NCBI GenBank assembly: GCA_011032825.1
Contig: JAADJZ010000007.1
Span: forward strand, 496,001-560,000
Length of the DNA stretch: 64,000 bases
DNA from: Massariosphaeria phaeospora
Lineage: Eukaryota > Ascomycota > Dothideomycetes > Pleosporales
Reading direction: 5' to 3'
The notes under the pieces were generated by a model. That model made no database searches. It was given only the letters and a program-made list of their open reading frames with translations, and had not been told where the DNA came from. Shown one piece after another: positions 22,953-33,062 of this stretch (position 1 is its first letter; every line of letters starts with the position of its first letter). A program made the translations under genes and the position numbers.

Positions 22953-23318
22953 GGTTCCGAATCAAGAACCGGAGGAAGAAGGAAATGTCCGGTTGACAGT
23001 GGTAAGTGGCTGTTTTTGAACGCGTCGATGTTGTAACGCGTTATCCCTGTCATTCACTAAACTTCTAGTCCTTTTCCAGCATAGTCAAAATAGAGCTTTT
23101 AGGCGGGGTTGCAACGAAAACGTCTAATTCTGGAGATGTGGCATTTAACGGTACTAATTAACAACATAGATCTCCGGTAGACAGCTAGAGGCATACCGTC
23201 AGGGAAAAGAGATTATGTAAGATGTGGAGATGAATCATCGGTGTGAGTACGAAGCCTTTGGTTCTTGATCCGTCCTTGAACCTGGAACGGTTCGGAAGTC
23301 CCTCGTTCTCTTGTCTCT
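22953..23318. other. Intergenic between paralogs B and C
   Basis: 366 bp, promoter of B and 3' end of C. No gene-like frame. It contains the C-proximal A/G-rich 3' flank and nothing repeated that I could recognise. Confidence 0.45.
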
Positions 23319-24106
23319 TCACTTTTCTTCAGGTTCCTTGATAGACCGACGGATCAGCCTCAGCTCCATCTTCCAGTGCCTGGCCCTTTTGGCCCGGTGA
23401 GGGCGGTGAGGACCAATCTCGCACCCGCTCGCATTGTCATCCTCCCAGCAGCAAACCCAGAAAAATCCTCGGGGGTTCAATTTCCTGATCTCTGGCGTGT
23501 CCTTAATCTCCTTGTCCGGATAGTCCTGGACGAAGTCGTACCATGAGTCTGAATGATCATCGAGTCCGAACGGTTCTGTGACTCAATCAGCAATTATGTA
23601 ATAAATTTGATACCACGAGGTTACATACTGGGATGTATCTTGCAACTATCGTTGCGGTTCTTTCTGACATCGTAATCCTGTCCACATCGTACGCAAATTT
23701 CGAAGCGCTGCCTCGTCATCTCTCTCTTGCGTTTGTTGCCGTCGCCGAGAGCGCCCTCTTCCGTGTCACTTGCCTGAGACAGTTCCGAATCTGACAAGGT
23801 CTCAGATATGGCTGGATCACGATACTGGTGTTTGAGTTCGATGTTCTCGCAGCACCCGGGGCCGTCGCACTCGTTCTTCTGTTCCTCGACATCAACCTTC
23901 GATAAAGAAGGTCTCTGCTCGGGCGGCAAGCAATCCATGGTTTTTCTAAGAGCGCCTTTCTCCAATAGCAAGGCCTTCTCGACAGACTCATAGACCTCAG
24001 GGTACCTCTTGCAGTGCTGTCGTAAGATAAGGCGGAGACGATCGACGTGCGCCGAATCAATGGCGTTCAGCACGAGTGCAAAGTTTGGTCCTCGTTCGGT
24101 TCCCAT
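23319..24106 (-). CDS. CHORD-like Cys/His module protein, paralog C
   Basis: Third paralog, same strand as B. Exons 24106-23629 and 23575-23319 give 244 aa; 53-nt intron at the shared position. Layout: NFALVLNAIDSAHVDRLR at the N-terminus, acidic linker with extra Cys residues (CDGPGCC), basic NKRKREMTRQR, then C-x2-C-x13-C-x2-H (CVRCGQDYD to CKIH), WYDF, and FFWVCC-x8-GC-x4-H followed by a basic RPHRAKRARH tail. The start at 24106 is chosen because it aligns with the starts of A and B; the frame is open further upstream but that extension has no counterpart. B and C are closer to each other (KRKR-x2-TRQR) than to A. Function unknown. Confidence 0.72.
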
Positions 24107-24445
24107 TGCGACGATATAGGAGGGCGTTTCGATAAGGCGAGATGGATCGTTGAAGTAGGTGAGATCAGCGGAGTGGGTAGTTCCAGTTGAGAGTGAGAAA
24201 GTTGACTCACCAAGTGAATAACCGAAGTGAGAAGGCCAGGTGTGATATGACTGACGTGATTGCCACACAAATGACTTCCTCAAGTGGCGTGTGTGGGTCT
24301 CATTGTGACTGCTGAATTTGTTAAAGCACTGGAGGACTGCAATATTGGCAGGCACAGTCTTCATACTAGACACTACCTGACATAACTCGACAAATCCAGC
24401 CCAGGAATTGATCAGCACATTGCCCTTGCTAATCAAACGGCTGTC

Positions 24446-24580
24446 CTATCTCAAGAGTTGACCTGTATTCGTCCAACCTCGGACTCTCTTTCCAGTATCC
24501 AGGACATGAAGGTCATTGCAAGGCTCGGCATCAGCCGAACCTTCGCAGCAAGTCCAGACAGCCATACGCGTCGACGCGAA
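24446..24580 (-). pseudogene. Possible remnant of a fourth CHORD-like copy
   Basis: A leftward frame ending at 24446 contains AVWTCCEGSADAEPC followed by a His after three residues, then a basic GKRVRG. This matches the second half of the module (W-x-CC-x8-C) with the last spacing one residue short. The first half (C-x2-C ... C-x2-H) and the helical N-terminus are not found upstream, so it looks like a decayed or partial copy. Chance similarity cannot be excluded. Confidence 0.3.
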
Positions 24581-24822
24581 TTCAGTACGAGAGCACGTGG
24601 AAATTATGCCTACAGAATACATAGCGCCCTTGGTAAGTCGTAATAATTTCATTGGATCTAGATGGGTATCGTAAATGAGAGTAAGTCCAGCAACATCGTC
24701 CTCAACCCATGGTCGTAGAGCCCCAATATCCGTTCGTCGTTGATAAGAGACACATTGAGCCAGCTTCTTAGCCTTCTTCAGTCCGCTTTCAGGCAACGCA
24801 TGCTGTCGACCACCATCTCGCT

Positions 24823-26160
24823 TTATCGCTGCGGCGAATAAACCATCTGTCTTGGTGCAGTATACACCTCTGTACTCGCTGGCCCCGCCCAACGCCTGGT
24901 ACTCTCCTCTCGATCCCTCACTTCCCGCTCATTTTGGATCGCGATGCAGCAACAACAGCACCCAGCCTTGACCACATCGCTACCTAACGATCCAGACAGT
25001 TTGTACGCATGTCTCACACGAGTTCTCTGATACAGTGGAAAGAGCCACCACAGACCACATGAGACGCCCATGAGCATGCAATAACCGTTTGTTGATTTGT
25101 AGCCAAGCATATCTGTAGGGTCTTTCTTTTCAGACTTCTGGGTCATGCGGTAGGATGTCCGACCATAAAGAATGCACGGGCAGAAGAGGCCCGTCAAGCA
25201 AGTAGAAATGTCGCCACTGCATTCACACAGCGAGTGTTTCCATTCATGTGTTTTGCCCTTTCCGGAGAGGTCCATGTTTGGATGGGCAATTTGGCCAGGC
25301 TGATGTAGTGTAAAGTCCAAGCCATTCGGACCGTGTGCAGAATCGGGCGAGAACACCGCGTGCCGCGTATTTGTCGCGGATGAGAAACCATGTGGAGAAT
25401 AGGGTTCTGCGGAGTACCCGTTGTTACTATTCGCAGATGCAAGAAGAGGGTAACCAGCAGGATCCTTCTTAATGACTCCGGGGGATATAGGTGTTATTGG
25501 GGTTTTCTGGGGTAGCGGCGAAGCTTGGGTATTGTATGAGTGAGGTGTAACGGGAACAACAAGGTTTGTTTGATGATCCAAGTTCGTGTTTATTGGTGAG
25601 AGACTGCTGAGTTGTCTTCCATGATGTGGGTGTAGTACATGTGGCATATGGCTCTGCTGAATATATATTCGCTGGGGTTCCGTCATCGGTGAGACTGGTG
25701 AAAATGGCGGCGGTGGCGTGCCGTAATGCGGTGTTAAAGGGGAGAAAGGCGGCTTTTCGTCGGGCTGTAATGAAGACAAATACGACGTTGCTGGGGGATT
25801 AGAACTCCGTGGGTCGTAGGTGGATTGTGGGCGTGGGTCGATGGGAGTTGGAGGGGATTGTGGGAGCGGGGGATCGTTCGGCGACGAGATATAATAAGGC
25901 GCGCGGTGCTCGATGGGTGTTTGGGCATAAGAAAGCGCTCGATTATGCTGTGGATTTGGGTTCGTATCAACATGCGCTTGCTGTTGCTGCAAATGCTGAT
26001 GCTGTGAGTGCTGTTCGAGGTATTGCTGAGGTTGCCGGGTTGTCCGAGGTTGTTCTTCGGGCGGGGTGCTCAGTGGTGTCTGCCATGAGAACCGCTGATG
26101 TTGCTGCTCCGTGTTCTGAGGTTGAAGTTGGCGTTGGCGTCCATTTTGTCTAGGATCCAT
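24823..26160 (-). CDS. PLAC8 family cysteine-rich protein with Gln/Pro-rich N-terminus
   Basis: Single exon, 445 aa. Residues 1-300 are low-complexity, rich in Gln, Pro, Ser and His. The C-terminal 140 residues are a PLAC8 domain: CECSGDISTCLTGLFCPCILYGR, then a hydrophobic CMLMGVSCGLWWLFPLYQ segment and GCCCCCIAIQNEREVRDRE. PLAC8 proteins in plants and fungi are membrane-associated and have been linked to calcium influx (MCA) or metal and size control; which applies here is unknown. The first ATG of the frame is used, followed at once by the Gln-rich repeat region. Confidence 0.82.
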   Translation of the reverse strand: MDPRQNGRQRQLQPQNTEQQHQRFSWQTPLSTPPEEQPRTTRQPQQYLEQHSQHQHLQQQQAHVDTNPNPQHNRALSYAQTPIEHRAPYYISSPNDPPLPQSPPTPIDPRPQSTYDPRSSNPPATSYLSSLQPDEKPPFSPLTPHYGTPPPPFSPVSPMTEPQRIYIQQSHMPHVLHPHHGRQLSSLSPINTNLDHQTNLVVPVTPHSYNTQASPLPQKTPITPISPGVIKKDPAGYPLLASANSNNGYSAEPYSPHGFSSATNTRHAVFSPDSAHGPNGLDFTLHQPGQIAHPNMDLSGKGKTHEWKHSLCECSGDISTCLTGLFCPCILYGRTSYRMTQKSEKKDPTDMLGYKSTNGYCMLMGVSCGLWWLFPLYQRTRVRHAYKLSGSLGSDVVKAGCCCCCIAIQNEREVRDREESTRRWAGPASTEVYTAPRQMVYSPQR

Positions 26161-27332
26161 CTTTGAAGGATTTGCGCAAGCCCCCTCTTTTACAGCTGGT
26201 TTCTCCTACCCAGGACCAAGGAAAAGTACAGAGCCGAACGAAGGGCAGATACTGAGACCAAGGCTGAGCGGACTTTACACTTTTCAGCCGATTGCCCAAG
26301 TGCGGTGTGAGTAGTATATGCGGCAAGGTCGTGACCAGCTGTCAGCTTCTTCCAGAGGGTTGGCCGGTTGCTATAACTTGTCGAGTAGTAACGGAAACGG
26401 AGTGCAAGACGAGCGTGAGCAAGACGAGGGGCAGTGGAGCTGCGGATGAGCAGGTAGAAGAGCACATATTCAATCCGAGCAAGCGCCAGCTAGCTAGCTC
26501 TTGGCCTCCCACAGAGCCGTCTCTGCATAGCGCGGCGAGAGTGGGAGTGGCAGGCCTCCTGCTGTTGGACGCATCTCTTTTTAGAAGCCTGCGGCGCTCG
26601 CAGTGAGGCGCAGGCTCGGCCAATTGCAGTTCGAGTTGAAGTGTGACACGATGTTGTGGAGTCGTCAGCGGGCGCTTAGAAAGTCCCCGAGTCGAGAGCG
26701 CCAAGCAGAGAATACGACTGGTCCATTCGCGGGGCCGCCACCTGCAGCTCCCATCAGATAACCTCAAACCGAACTTCTCGCTGGTACAGAGTAGTATAAA
26801 ACTGGTAATAGATTTCTGAAGATGGCAGGTCATATATCACTAGGTATTTGGAGCTCTACTATACTGGTAATTTTTGGACAATGAGCGACGACAAGAGCTA
26901 TGTTGTGAGTCTCGGGTTCGCAGGCCCGATAGTCTAGGTAATGGCTCGGTAGATAGAGCAGTTAAAAGCAGTTGATACAACACCTTTGATGATGCCAGAT
27001 TGGTCATGTCAGATGGTTCGTTAGAAAGCTTCAGCGCATTCAGCTGCGGCATGTACTCGAACACGATATCGTTATGTGCCCCTAGCCGCCGATTACAGCT
27101 GCAAAAAGGTCACTGGTGGGAAGTCCATTGAAATGACACAACGTAAGCTGCTGGAAAAGTGTTAGTTCTACCAACTTCTATCTCATGTACAATCATCTCA
27201 TAGTTCAGCAAAAAGAGGGAACACAGATGATTGAGAAATTCTTGGAAACCAATATACAAGCAGCGACCGTTCGCACGGGAGTCGTCTGTCTGCCGCCAAG
27301 CACATGGATGAGTGAGACATTTCAATGATACT
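26161..27332. other. Intergenic region of 1.2 kb
   Basis: No frame with recognisable protein content. Most of it is probably the promoter of the PLAC8 gene (26161 onwards) and the 3' flank of the mitochondrial gene at 27333. A GGTTCGC-type stretch near 26924 is not part of a foldable tRNA. Confidence 0.45.
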
Positions 27333-28241
27333 CTATTTATCCTTGTTCATTGTCGAGTTGCCTCGCTCTTCTTTGTTCTCCGGCTATCAAGCTGTTAGCT
27401 GGGCAATGGATATTGAGGATATCGTGTAAACTCACCCCAGGCCGATTCACGTCAACCGTGCCCTTGAGTTTGGCAGTCTCAACAGCGCCTTCGCCCTTCT
27501 TACTTTTCTGTGGATCGTCGGATACATTGGAGGCCTTGAACTTGAAGTCGTCGTTAGAAAGGCCTGCCTGCTTGCCAGATGTCTCGTTGGTGCTCTTGGG
27601 TTCTTTGTGCGGGTTGGCCTGCGAGACATTAGCTGATCTATACGACTCATGTCATAGGCATAAGGCGACGAACTGAATCGGACTGGGCTGGGTCCTCAGC
27701 TGCCTTGTCTTTGCCGCCTTTAGACTGCTCTTTCTTTTTGTCTTCCGATTCATCATCCTTCTGGTCATCCTCGGTATCATCCTTCTTGTCTTCCTCGCCA
27801 TGACCCTCGTCGGCTTCGGACTCGTCCTCATCGGCTGCCTCTTCGTCTGCGTCCTCATTCTTGTTACTGTGCGGCGGCTCGCCATGGTGTCCTTCGCCGT
27901 GGCTAAGATCTTGATTGAGTATGACGTAGAGGCCGGCAGCGAATCCAACAGCTCCCGTGGCGGCCCTAGATATATAGATATCAGTCGTAGCTCAAATGCC
28001 CGCGTTATGCTCCAGCCTCCTGCGCACAACGCTTTCCAGACAAACATAGAGTCGGAAGCCTGACGTACCATGGGAGATCACTCTTTTTCGACGTGCCATG
28101 GTCACCGTGAGAAGAGGCGTACGTCCGGCGTTGGAGAGTCCGTTGCCATGGCTGGCGCTCGACAGTGCGGATGGACTTGGTTGGCCTGGCGAATCGTGCG
28201 ATTGCCGACGCTCGCAGCGCAGTAGGGCGGATCAAAACCAT
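27333..28241 (-). CDS. Uncharacterised mitochondrial membrane protein, acidic/low-complexity
   Basis: Four exons (28241-28069, 27965-27674, 27618-27436, 27383-27333) join in phase to 232 aa. The first 48 residues are Arg/Ser/Ala-rich without acids, a good mitochondrial presequence (ALRASAIARFARPTK, ending near QRRTYASS). A hydrophobic segment, WAATGAVGFAAGLYVIL, built across intron 1, is a likely single membrane span. The remainder is highly charged, with many Asp/Glu/Lys and His (GHGEEDKKDD and similar), and no known domain. The last exon encodes just 16 residues, but its acceptor follows a CTAAC branch point. A similar layout occurs in other Pezizomycotina as a hypothetical protein, as far as I can recall; no function is claimed. 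Confidence 0.72.
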
Positions 28242-28711
28242 GGCGGAGCTGCAGCAAGTTCAATTGGCTCGGGCGAAGAGCAATTGAGGGTGGTGAGGTA
28301 GCGGGTATGATGGAACTGAGATCAGGTCACACTTGATGCTAGGAATCGTCACATCCGAGGTCGTTGCCAAGCCGCCGGGCGCACCATGCCTCAGCGAGCT
28401 AGCCCGACGATCACGTGCAGACCTGCCCTGTGCGCATTTCGAGGTCGACCAGGCACCACTGGTCGCTTCAGTCCCTCGAGACAGGTTTGCACACACGGCC
28501 GCCTGGACTGCGGCGCGCCTGCACGCATATTTAAAGCTTCAATTCCGCTCACCGCGCCTCCCATCCACGCCAATATTGTCCCACTGCTGCAAGCCACGCA
28601 GCTGCAACCAACCCCACTATATCAGGTACCCCGCCACGCCTCTCACTCCAAGTTCACGCTCCACAGCTGACATTTGTCTCCCACACAGAGCTCCCGCTCT
28701 CACAACACACT
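28242..28711. promoter_or_regulatory. Divergent promoter, mitochondrial protein and CAND1 genes
   Basis: 470 bp between two start codons that face apart. The CAND1 side has a C/A/T-rich leader (about 28600-28711). A long rightward frame runs through it but its codons do not resemble a protein. Confidence 0.45.
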
Positions 28712-31700
28712 ATGGCGCCCTCATCTGTCCCCCAGAATCCCACTGCGCTCAACGTGAGCCAGCTACTTCCCAAGCTCGAAGAGGACGACCCCGATTTCCG
28801 CTTCATGGCCCTGAGCGATCTGCACGACATCTTAAACATCGCCCATCCAAGCCTCCTCCAGCACGAGCAGGTGGTTTGCGCAAAGACGGTGGAGGGATTG
28901 CTGAAAACCCTGGTGGACACCAATGGCGAGGTCCAGAACATGGCGGTCAAGTGTTTGGGGCCGTTCGTCAACAAGGTTCCGGACAACATCCTGTGCCCCA
29001 TGATCGACAAGCTCTCGCATCTAGAGACGGAAAACAGCGTGGACCAGTCAATACCTTCGTTAGCTCTCCGGGAGGTTGTTGTGTCGCTGCCACGCCCGGT
29101 TGCCGGCGTTGCTCGCTCGAAAGCAGTGCAAGATGCCTACCATGCTGTAAGCAAGGTGTTAATACCGCGTCTGGTGGGGTACCATGTCATTACACCATCC
29201 CGCAAAGACCTCCCTCGCGTGCCTTCGGGAATGCTACAGGTGGATTTGGAGAAAGGCACCGACAGCAATGCTATCGACGTGCTGACGGAAGTTGCGAGGT
29301 GCTTTGGTCCCATGTTACAAGACGCCGAGGTCCACGCATTACAGAAGATCACGTTCGAGATTCTCGAAAACGAACGCTCGAGTTCCCTGATGAAGAAGAA
29401 GTCTGTCACAGCCATCTCTACGCTAGCAGGATTCTTCTCCGATACCCTTCTCAGCGCGTTCATCTCGCGCGTTGTGGAGCATTTGCGAGATGTTCACCTG
29501 ACACGTACCAAGCGGAAATTGTATATAACCATTCTGGGATCCATGGCTAGGTAATCCGTCTTCTAACCCCAGTATCTTGATCACGATACTTACGCTTTCC
29601 AGGTCAATTCCCCGAAAATTTGGCCCTTACCTCAAGATGCTGTCACCGTTCGTACTGAGTGCTCTAAGCGCACAAGAGCTTGATGAAGAGATGGAGCTAT
29701 CCGACGACGAGGCCGAGCGCGACCCCGAAGTTGACGAAGTACTCGAAGCAGCGCTCATCGCGCTAGAAGGGTTCCTGGCATCATGCTCTCAGGACATGCG
29801 TTCATACACGGATGAAATCATCGAAGCTGCCACACGTCTTCTCAAGTACGACCCCAATCTTGCGCAGGATGATGATGACGATGCTATGGATGACGATGAA
29901 GAGGACGATGCGCTTGAGGACGAGGATTTTGAAGAAGAAGCTGGCTATGATGACGACGAGGATGCTAGCTGGAAGGTCCGACGGTGTGCAGCGAAGGTCC
30001 TCTTTACCCTAATAGCGACTCGAAGCAACGGCGATCTGCTAGATGATGGTACCTTGTACAATCGAGTCGCACCAGCCCTGATAGGCCGTTTCAAAGAGCG
30101 AGAAGACAACGTCCGGCTTGAAATACTCGCAGGGCTCTCGCACCTAGTGAGAAAGTCTGGGGATGGTCCTTCGCCTGTAAAATTCGCCGATGAGCATCCC
30201 CAGGGCGGCACTATGATGCCCCCACCGAGCAGGAAGCGACGTCGGGGTGGCAGCGACGCTAGCATGTTCGACCTCCATGCCAACCCGGCGTTATCAATGG
30301 GCTACGCCTCACCAGCTCCGGCAGGCACCCCACCTGTGGGGCCCCGAGCTCATCTTGCGAAACTCAGCCCGGATATCGTCAAGGGTGTTTCTCAGCTGCT
30401 AAAGCAAGGTTCTTGCCCGCCTAGTACAAAGCAGGCTTCGATAGTCCTGATCAAGGATATCGTCCTTACTCAGCGCGGTGGGTTAGACGGATATCTGGCC
30501 CAGATCGCAGAGCCTCTAGTTGAGGCCGCCAAATCTGGCGGTCAAGGTGTTCCGACAAACAGTGCATCATCAGCAACCTCTAACAGTCTACGTATTCAAG
30601 CTTTACAGTTGATTGGAGCAATTGCGGACACTCACTCTTCGGCCACCATTCAGCCGTATCTTGAAAAAATTGTTCCAGCTCTTCTCTTAGGAGTCAAAGA
30701 CAAGTACAGCAAACTATCCATTGAAGCTCTTGCGGCAACAGAGCAGGTAGTAAAGGCGCTCACGCCCCCTCGCTCTGCCTCATCCGGATCCCAAAACCAA
30801 AAGTATCTGGACGAATTGTATCAGGCACTTGTAACTCGAATCTCGGCCAACGACGCAGATTTGGAAGTTCGACAGAGTGCTATTCATGTACTCGGCATCT
30901 TTTTAGGACGGAGTTCAGGAACTGACGGCCTATTGGCCTCTCGCAATCGCACTTCCGGCTTAGATCTGCTTGCTGATCGACTGAAGAATGAGTTAACCCG
31001 CCTGGCCTCCGTTCGAGCGATCGATAGTATAGCTGTGCATTCCAAAGCTCAGGACGAACTTCCGGCTAAGTGGGTTCGAGATGTTGCTCTGGAGCTCGGC
31101 GCACAACTACGCAAAGCCAGTCGTGTGCTTCGAGGCGCGAGTTTGAGTGCTCTCCGAACACTGGCACTAAACCCGATATCCCGGCAGCAATTGGATGCTC
31201 AGACTAAGTCACGACTCGTTGACCTTCTCCTACCTCTTCTAGATCCGACGGACCTGCATCTTCTCGGACCGGCGCTTGTTATCCTAGCTACCTTCGTCAA
31301 GGATGATGCCCGATCAGTAACGACGTCCCAGTTTATCGCTGCCCTTTGTCGGGTCGTTCCTGGCTCAATCAGTGGAAACTCTCTGGAAGCGCTATTAGCT
31401 TTGGTTCGTACTATCGGCGAACAGGGGGCTGGGAAGGCGCTCATGACCGCTTTGCTTCAAGACGTTGGCGTTTCTGGCCGCCCCGAAGTGGTAGGCAAGG
31501 TCATCGGAAACCTCTTGGTTTATGGTGGCAATAGCCTTCCAGTGAAGCTCGATCAATTCGTCTCTGAGCTTGAAACAGCGACGGATGACAGGCGCAAATG
31601 CCTCGCCCTTGTTGTCATCGGAGAGGCTGCACTTCGACTGGGATCTTCATCTTCCATCGACCCCCGGTTGTTCATCAAATACTTCTCCTTGAAGTCAGAC

Positions 31701-32848
31701 CAAGTACCACTTGCTGCCGCTGTGGCTTTGGGCCGATCAGGTGCTGGTAATGTTGACAAATATCTCCCTGTCATCCTATCTGCGATGGAGAAGCCGTCCA
31801 GCCCACAGTATCTGCTTCTGCATTCCGTGAAAGAAATACTGCAACACGATGGCACAGAGGCAGATATTATACCATATGCGTCAACGTTGTGGCGAAATCT
31901 TGTTGCAGCATCCCAGGCTGAGGACAACAAGGCAATCGGCGCCGAATGCATCGGGAAGCTGGCAATCATTGATCCAAAAACATATCTTCCGCAGCTACAG
32001 GTAAGGATCCCGCAATTAATCTTCAATTTGAAGTAACATAACTAACTACAATATAGGCTTTCCTCGGCGACCGTAAAGCTAGTGTGCGCGGTATGGTTAT
32101 ATCCGCCCTACGATTCACTCTCGCCGATACCGATGAGGCCTACGATGAATACTTGCGCCCTATAGTGATCCCGATGCTCGTTCAGATGCTCAACGAGTCG
32201 GACCTTGATAATCGCCGCCTAGCTCTAACGACATTCAATTCCGCCATGCATAACAAGCCCGACATCATTATACCCGCTCTTGACCAACTCCTACCACTGG
32301 CTATGAAGGAAACCGAGCTCAAGCCTGAGCTAATTCGTGAAGTGCAGATGGGCCCTTTCAAACACAAAGTTGATGATGGCCTTGAACTCCGAAAGAGCGC
32401 CTATGAAACGTTGTACGCACTTCTCGAGGCTGCGTTCTCGAGACTTTCACCCGCTGATCTTTCCGACTGTTTTGATCGAATCGTTGCTGGTATCAGCGAC
32501 GAACATGACATCAGGATTCTGTGCAACCTAATGCTCACGAAGCTCATGGTGCTCGCACCGGAACAGACACACTCGCATCTCGAGTCCATCGTGGAGCATT
32601 TCCGTGCTGTTCTCTCGGTCAAGCCGAAGGAGAATGCCGTCAAACAAGAGCTAGAGAAACTCAACGAGGGTAACAAGGGGGTGTTGAAGGTCTCGGTACT
32701 TCTGAACAAGCGATTAGGGATCGAGGGTGGTTACCCAATCGAAGACCAACAGCTTAGGGCTTGGGGTACTTACTGGGAGTGGGTCAACAAGGAACACCAG
32801 CAGTCGCTCAAGACCGTCATAGATGAGTTGAAAGAACGTGACCGTTAG
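28712..32848 (+). CDS. Cullin-associated NEDD8-dissociated protein 1 (CAND1/TIP120)
   Basis: Exchange factor that wraps around unneddylated cullins and swaps substrate receptors of cullin-RING ubiquitin ligases. Exons 28712-29550, 29603-32000 and 32057-32848 give 1342 aa, slightly longer than the animal protein. The whole sequence is a HEAT-repeat solenoid; the start (LLPKLEEDDPDFRFMALSDL) and the region around VPDNILCPMIDKL match the N-terminal cullin-binding part. A long Asp/Glu-rich loop (about residues 370-400) and a Pro/Lys/Arg-rich insert after it separate early repeats, as in the family. The C-terminal TIP120 region (LELRKSAYETLYALLE, QLRAWGTYWEWV) is complete. Cytosolic and nuclear. 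It lies 8 kb from a Raf2-like protein, whose relatives act with CUL4. Confidence 0.93.
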
Positions 32849-33062
32849 CGCGAGTAAATTCCATTTTGGTGGGGCTTTGGGGTTGTCCATGAGGATATTA
32901 TTCAGCGTTCGCGCATAGCATGAGAATGAAACGGCAAGATAGGTAGCCAAAGTCCGAAGTGTGTCGGTGAAACAGCAAAATAATAGAACGTGCATATCTT
33001 TGTTTGCAGCTGTTGAGGTTGATTTGGCTACTCGGGCGATGTCCATCGACCTACTTAGCGGC

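Noticed and set aside
24446..24892. Whole 148-codon leftward frame as a gene
   Set aside because: Its first half overlaps the PLAC8 gene and lacks the first half of the Cys/His module; only the CC-containing end is noted as a remnant.
26890..26960. GGGTTCGCAGGCCCG segment suggesting a tRNA T arm
   Set aside because: No matching A box at the right distance and no acceptor stem.
28333..29550. 405-codon rightward frame overlapping the CAND1 start
   Set aside because: It is the wrong frame over the CAND1 exon; codon content is Arg/Ser/Pro-rich and no domain is visible, while CAND1 in the other frame is certain.
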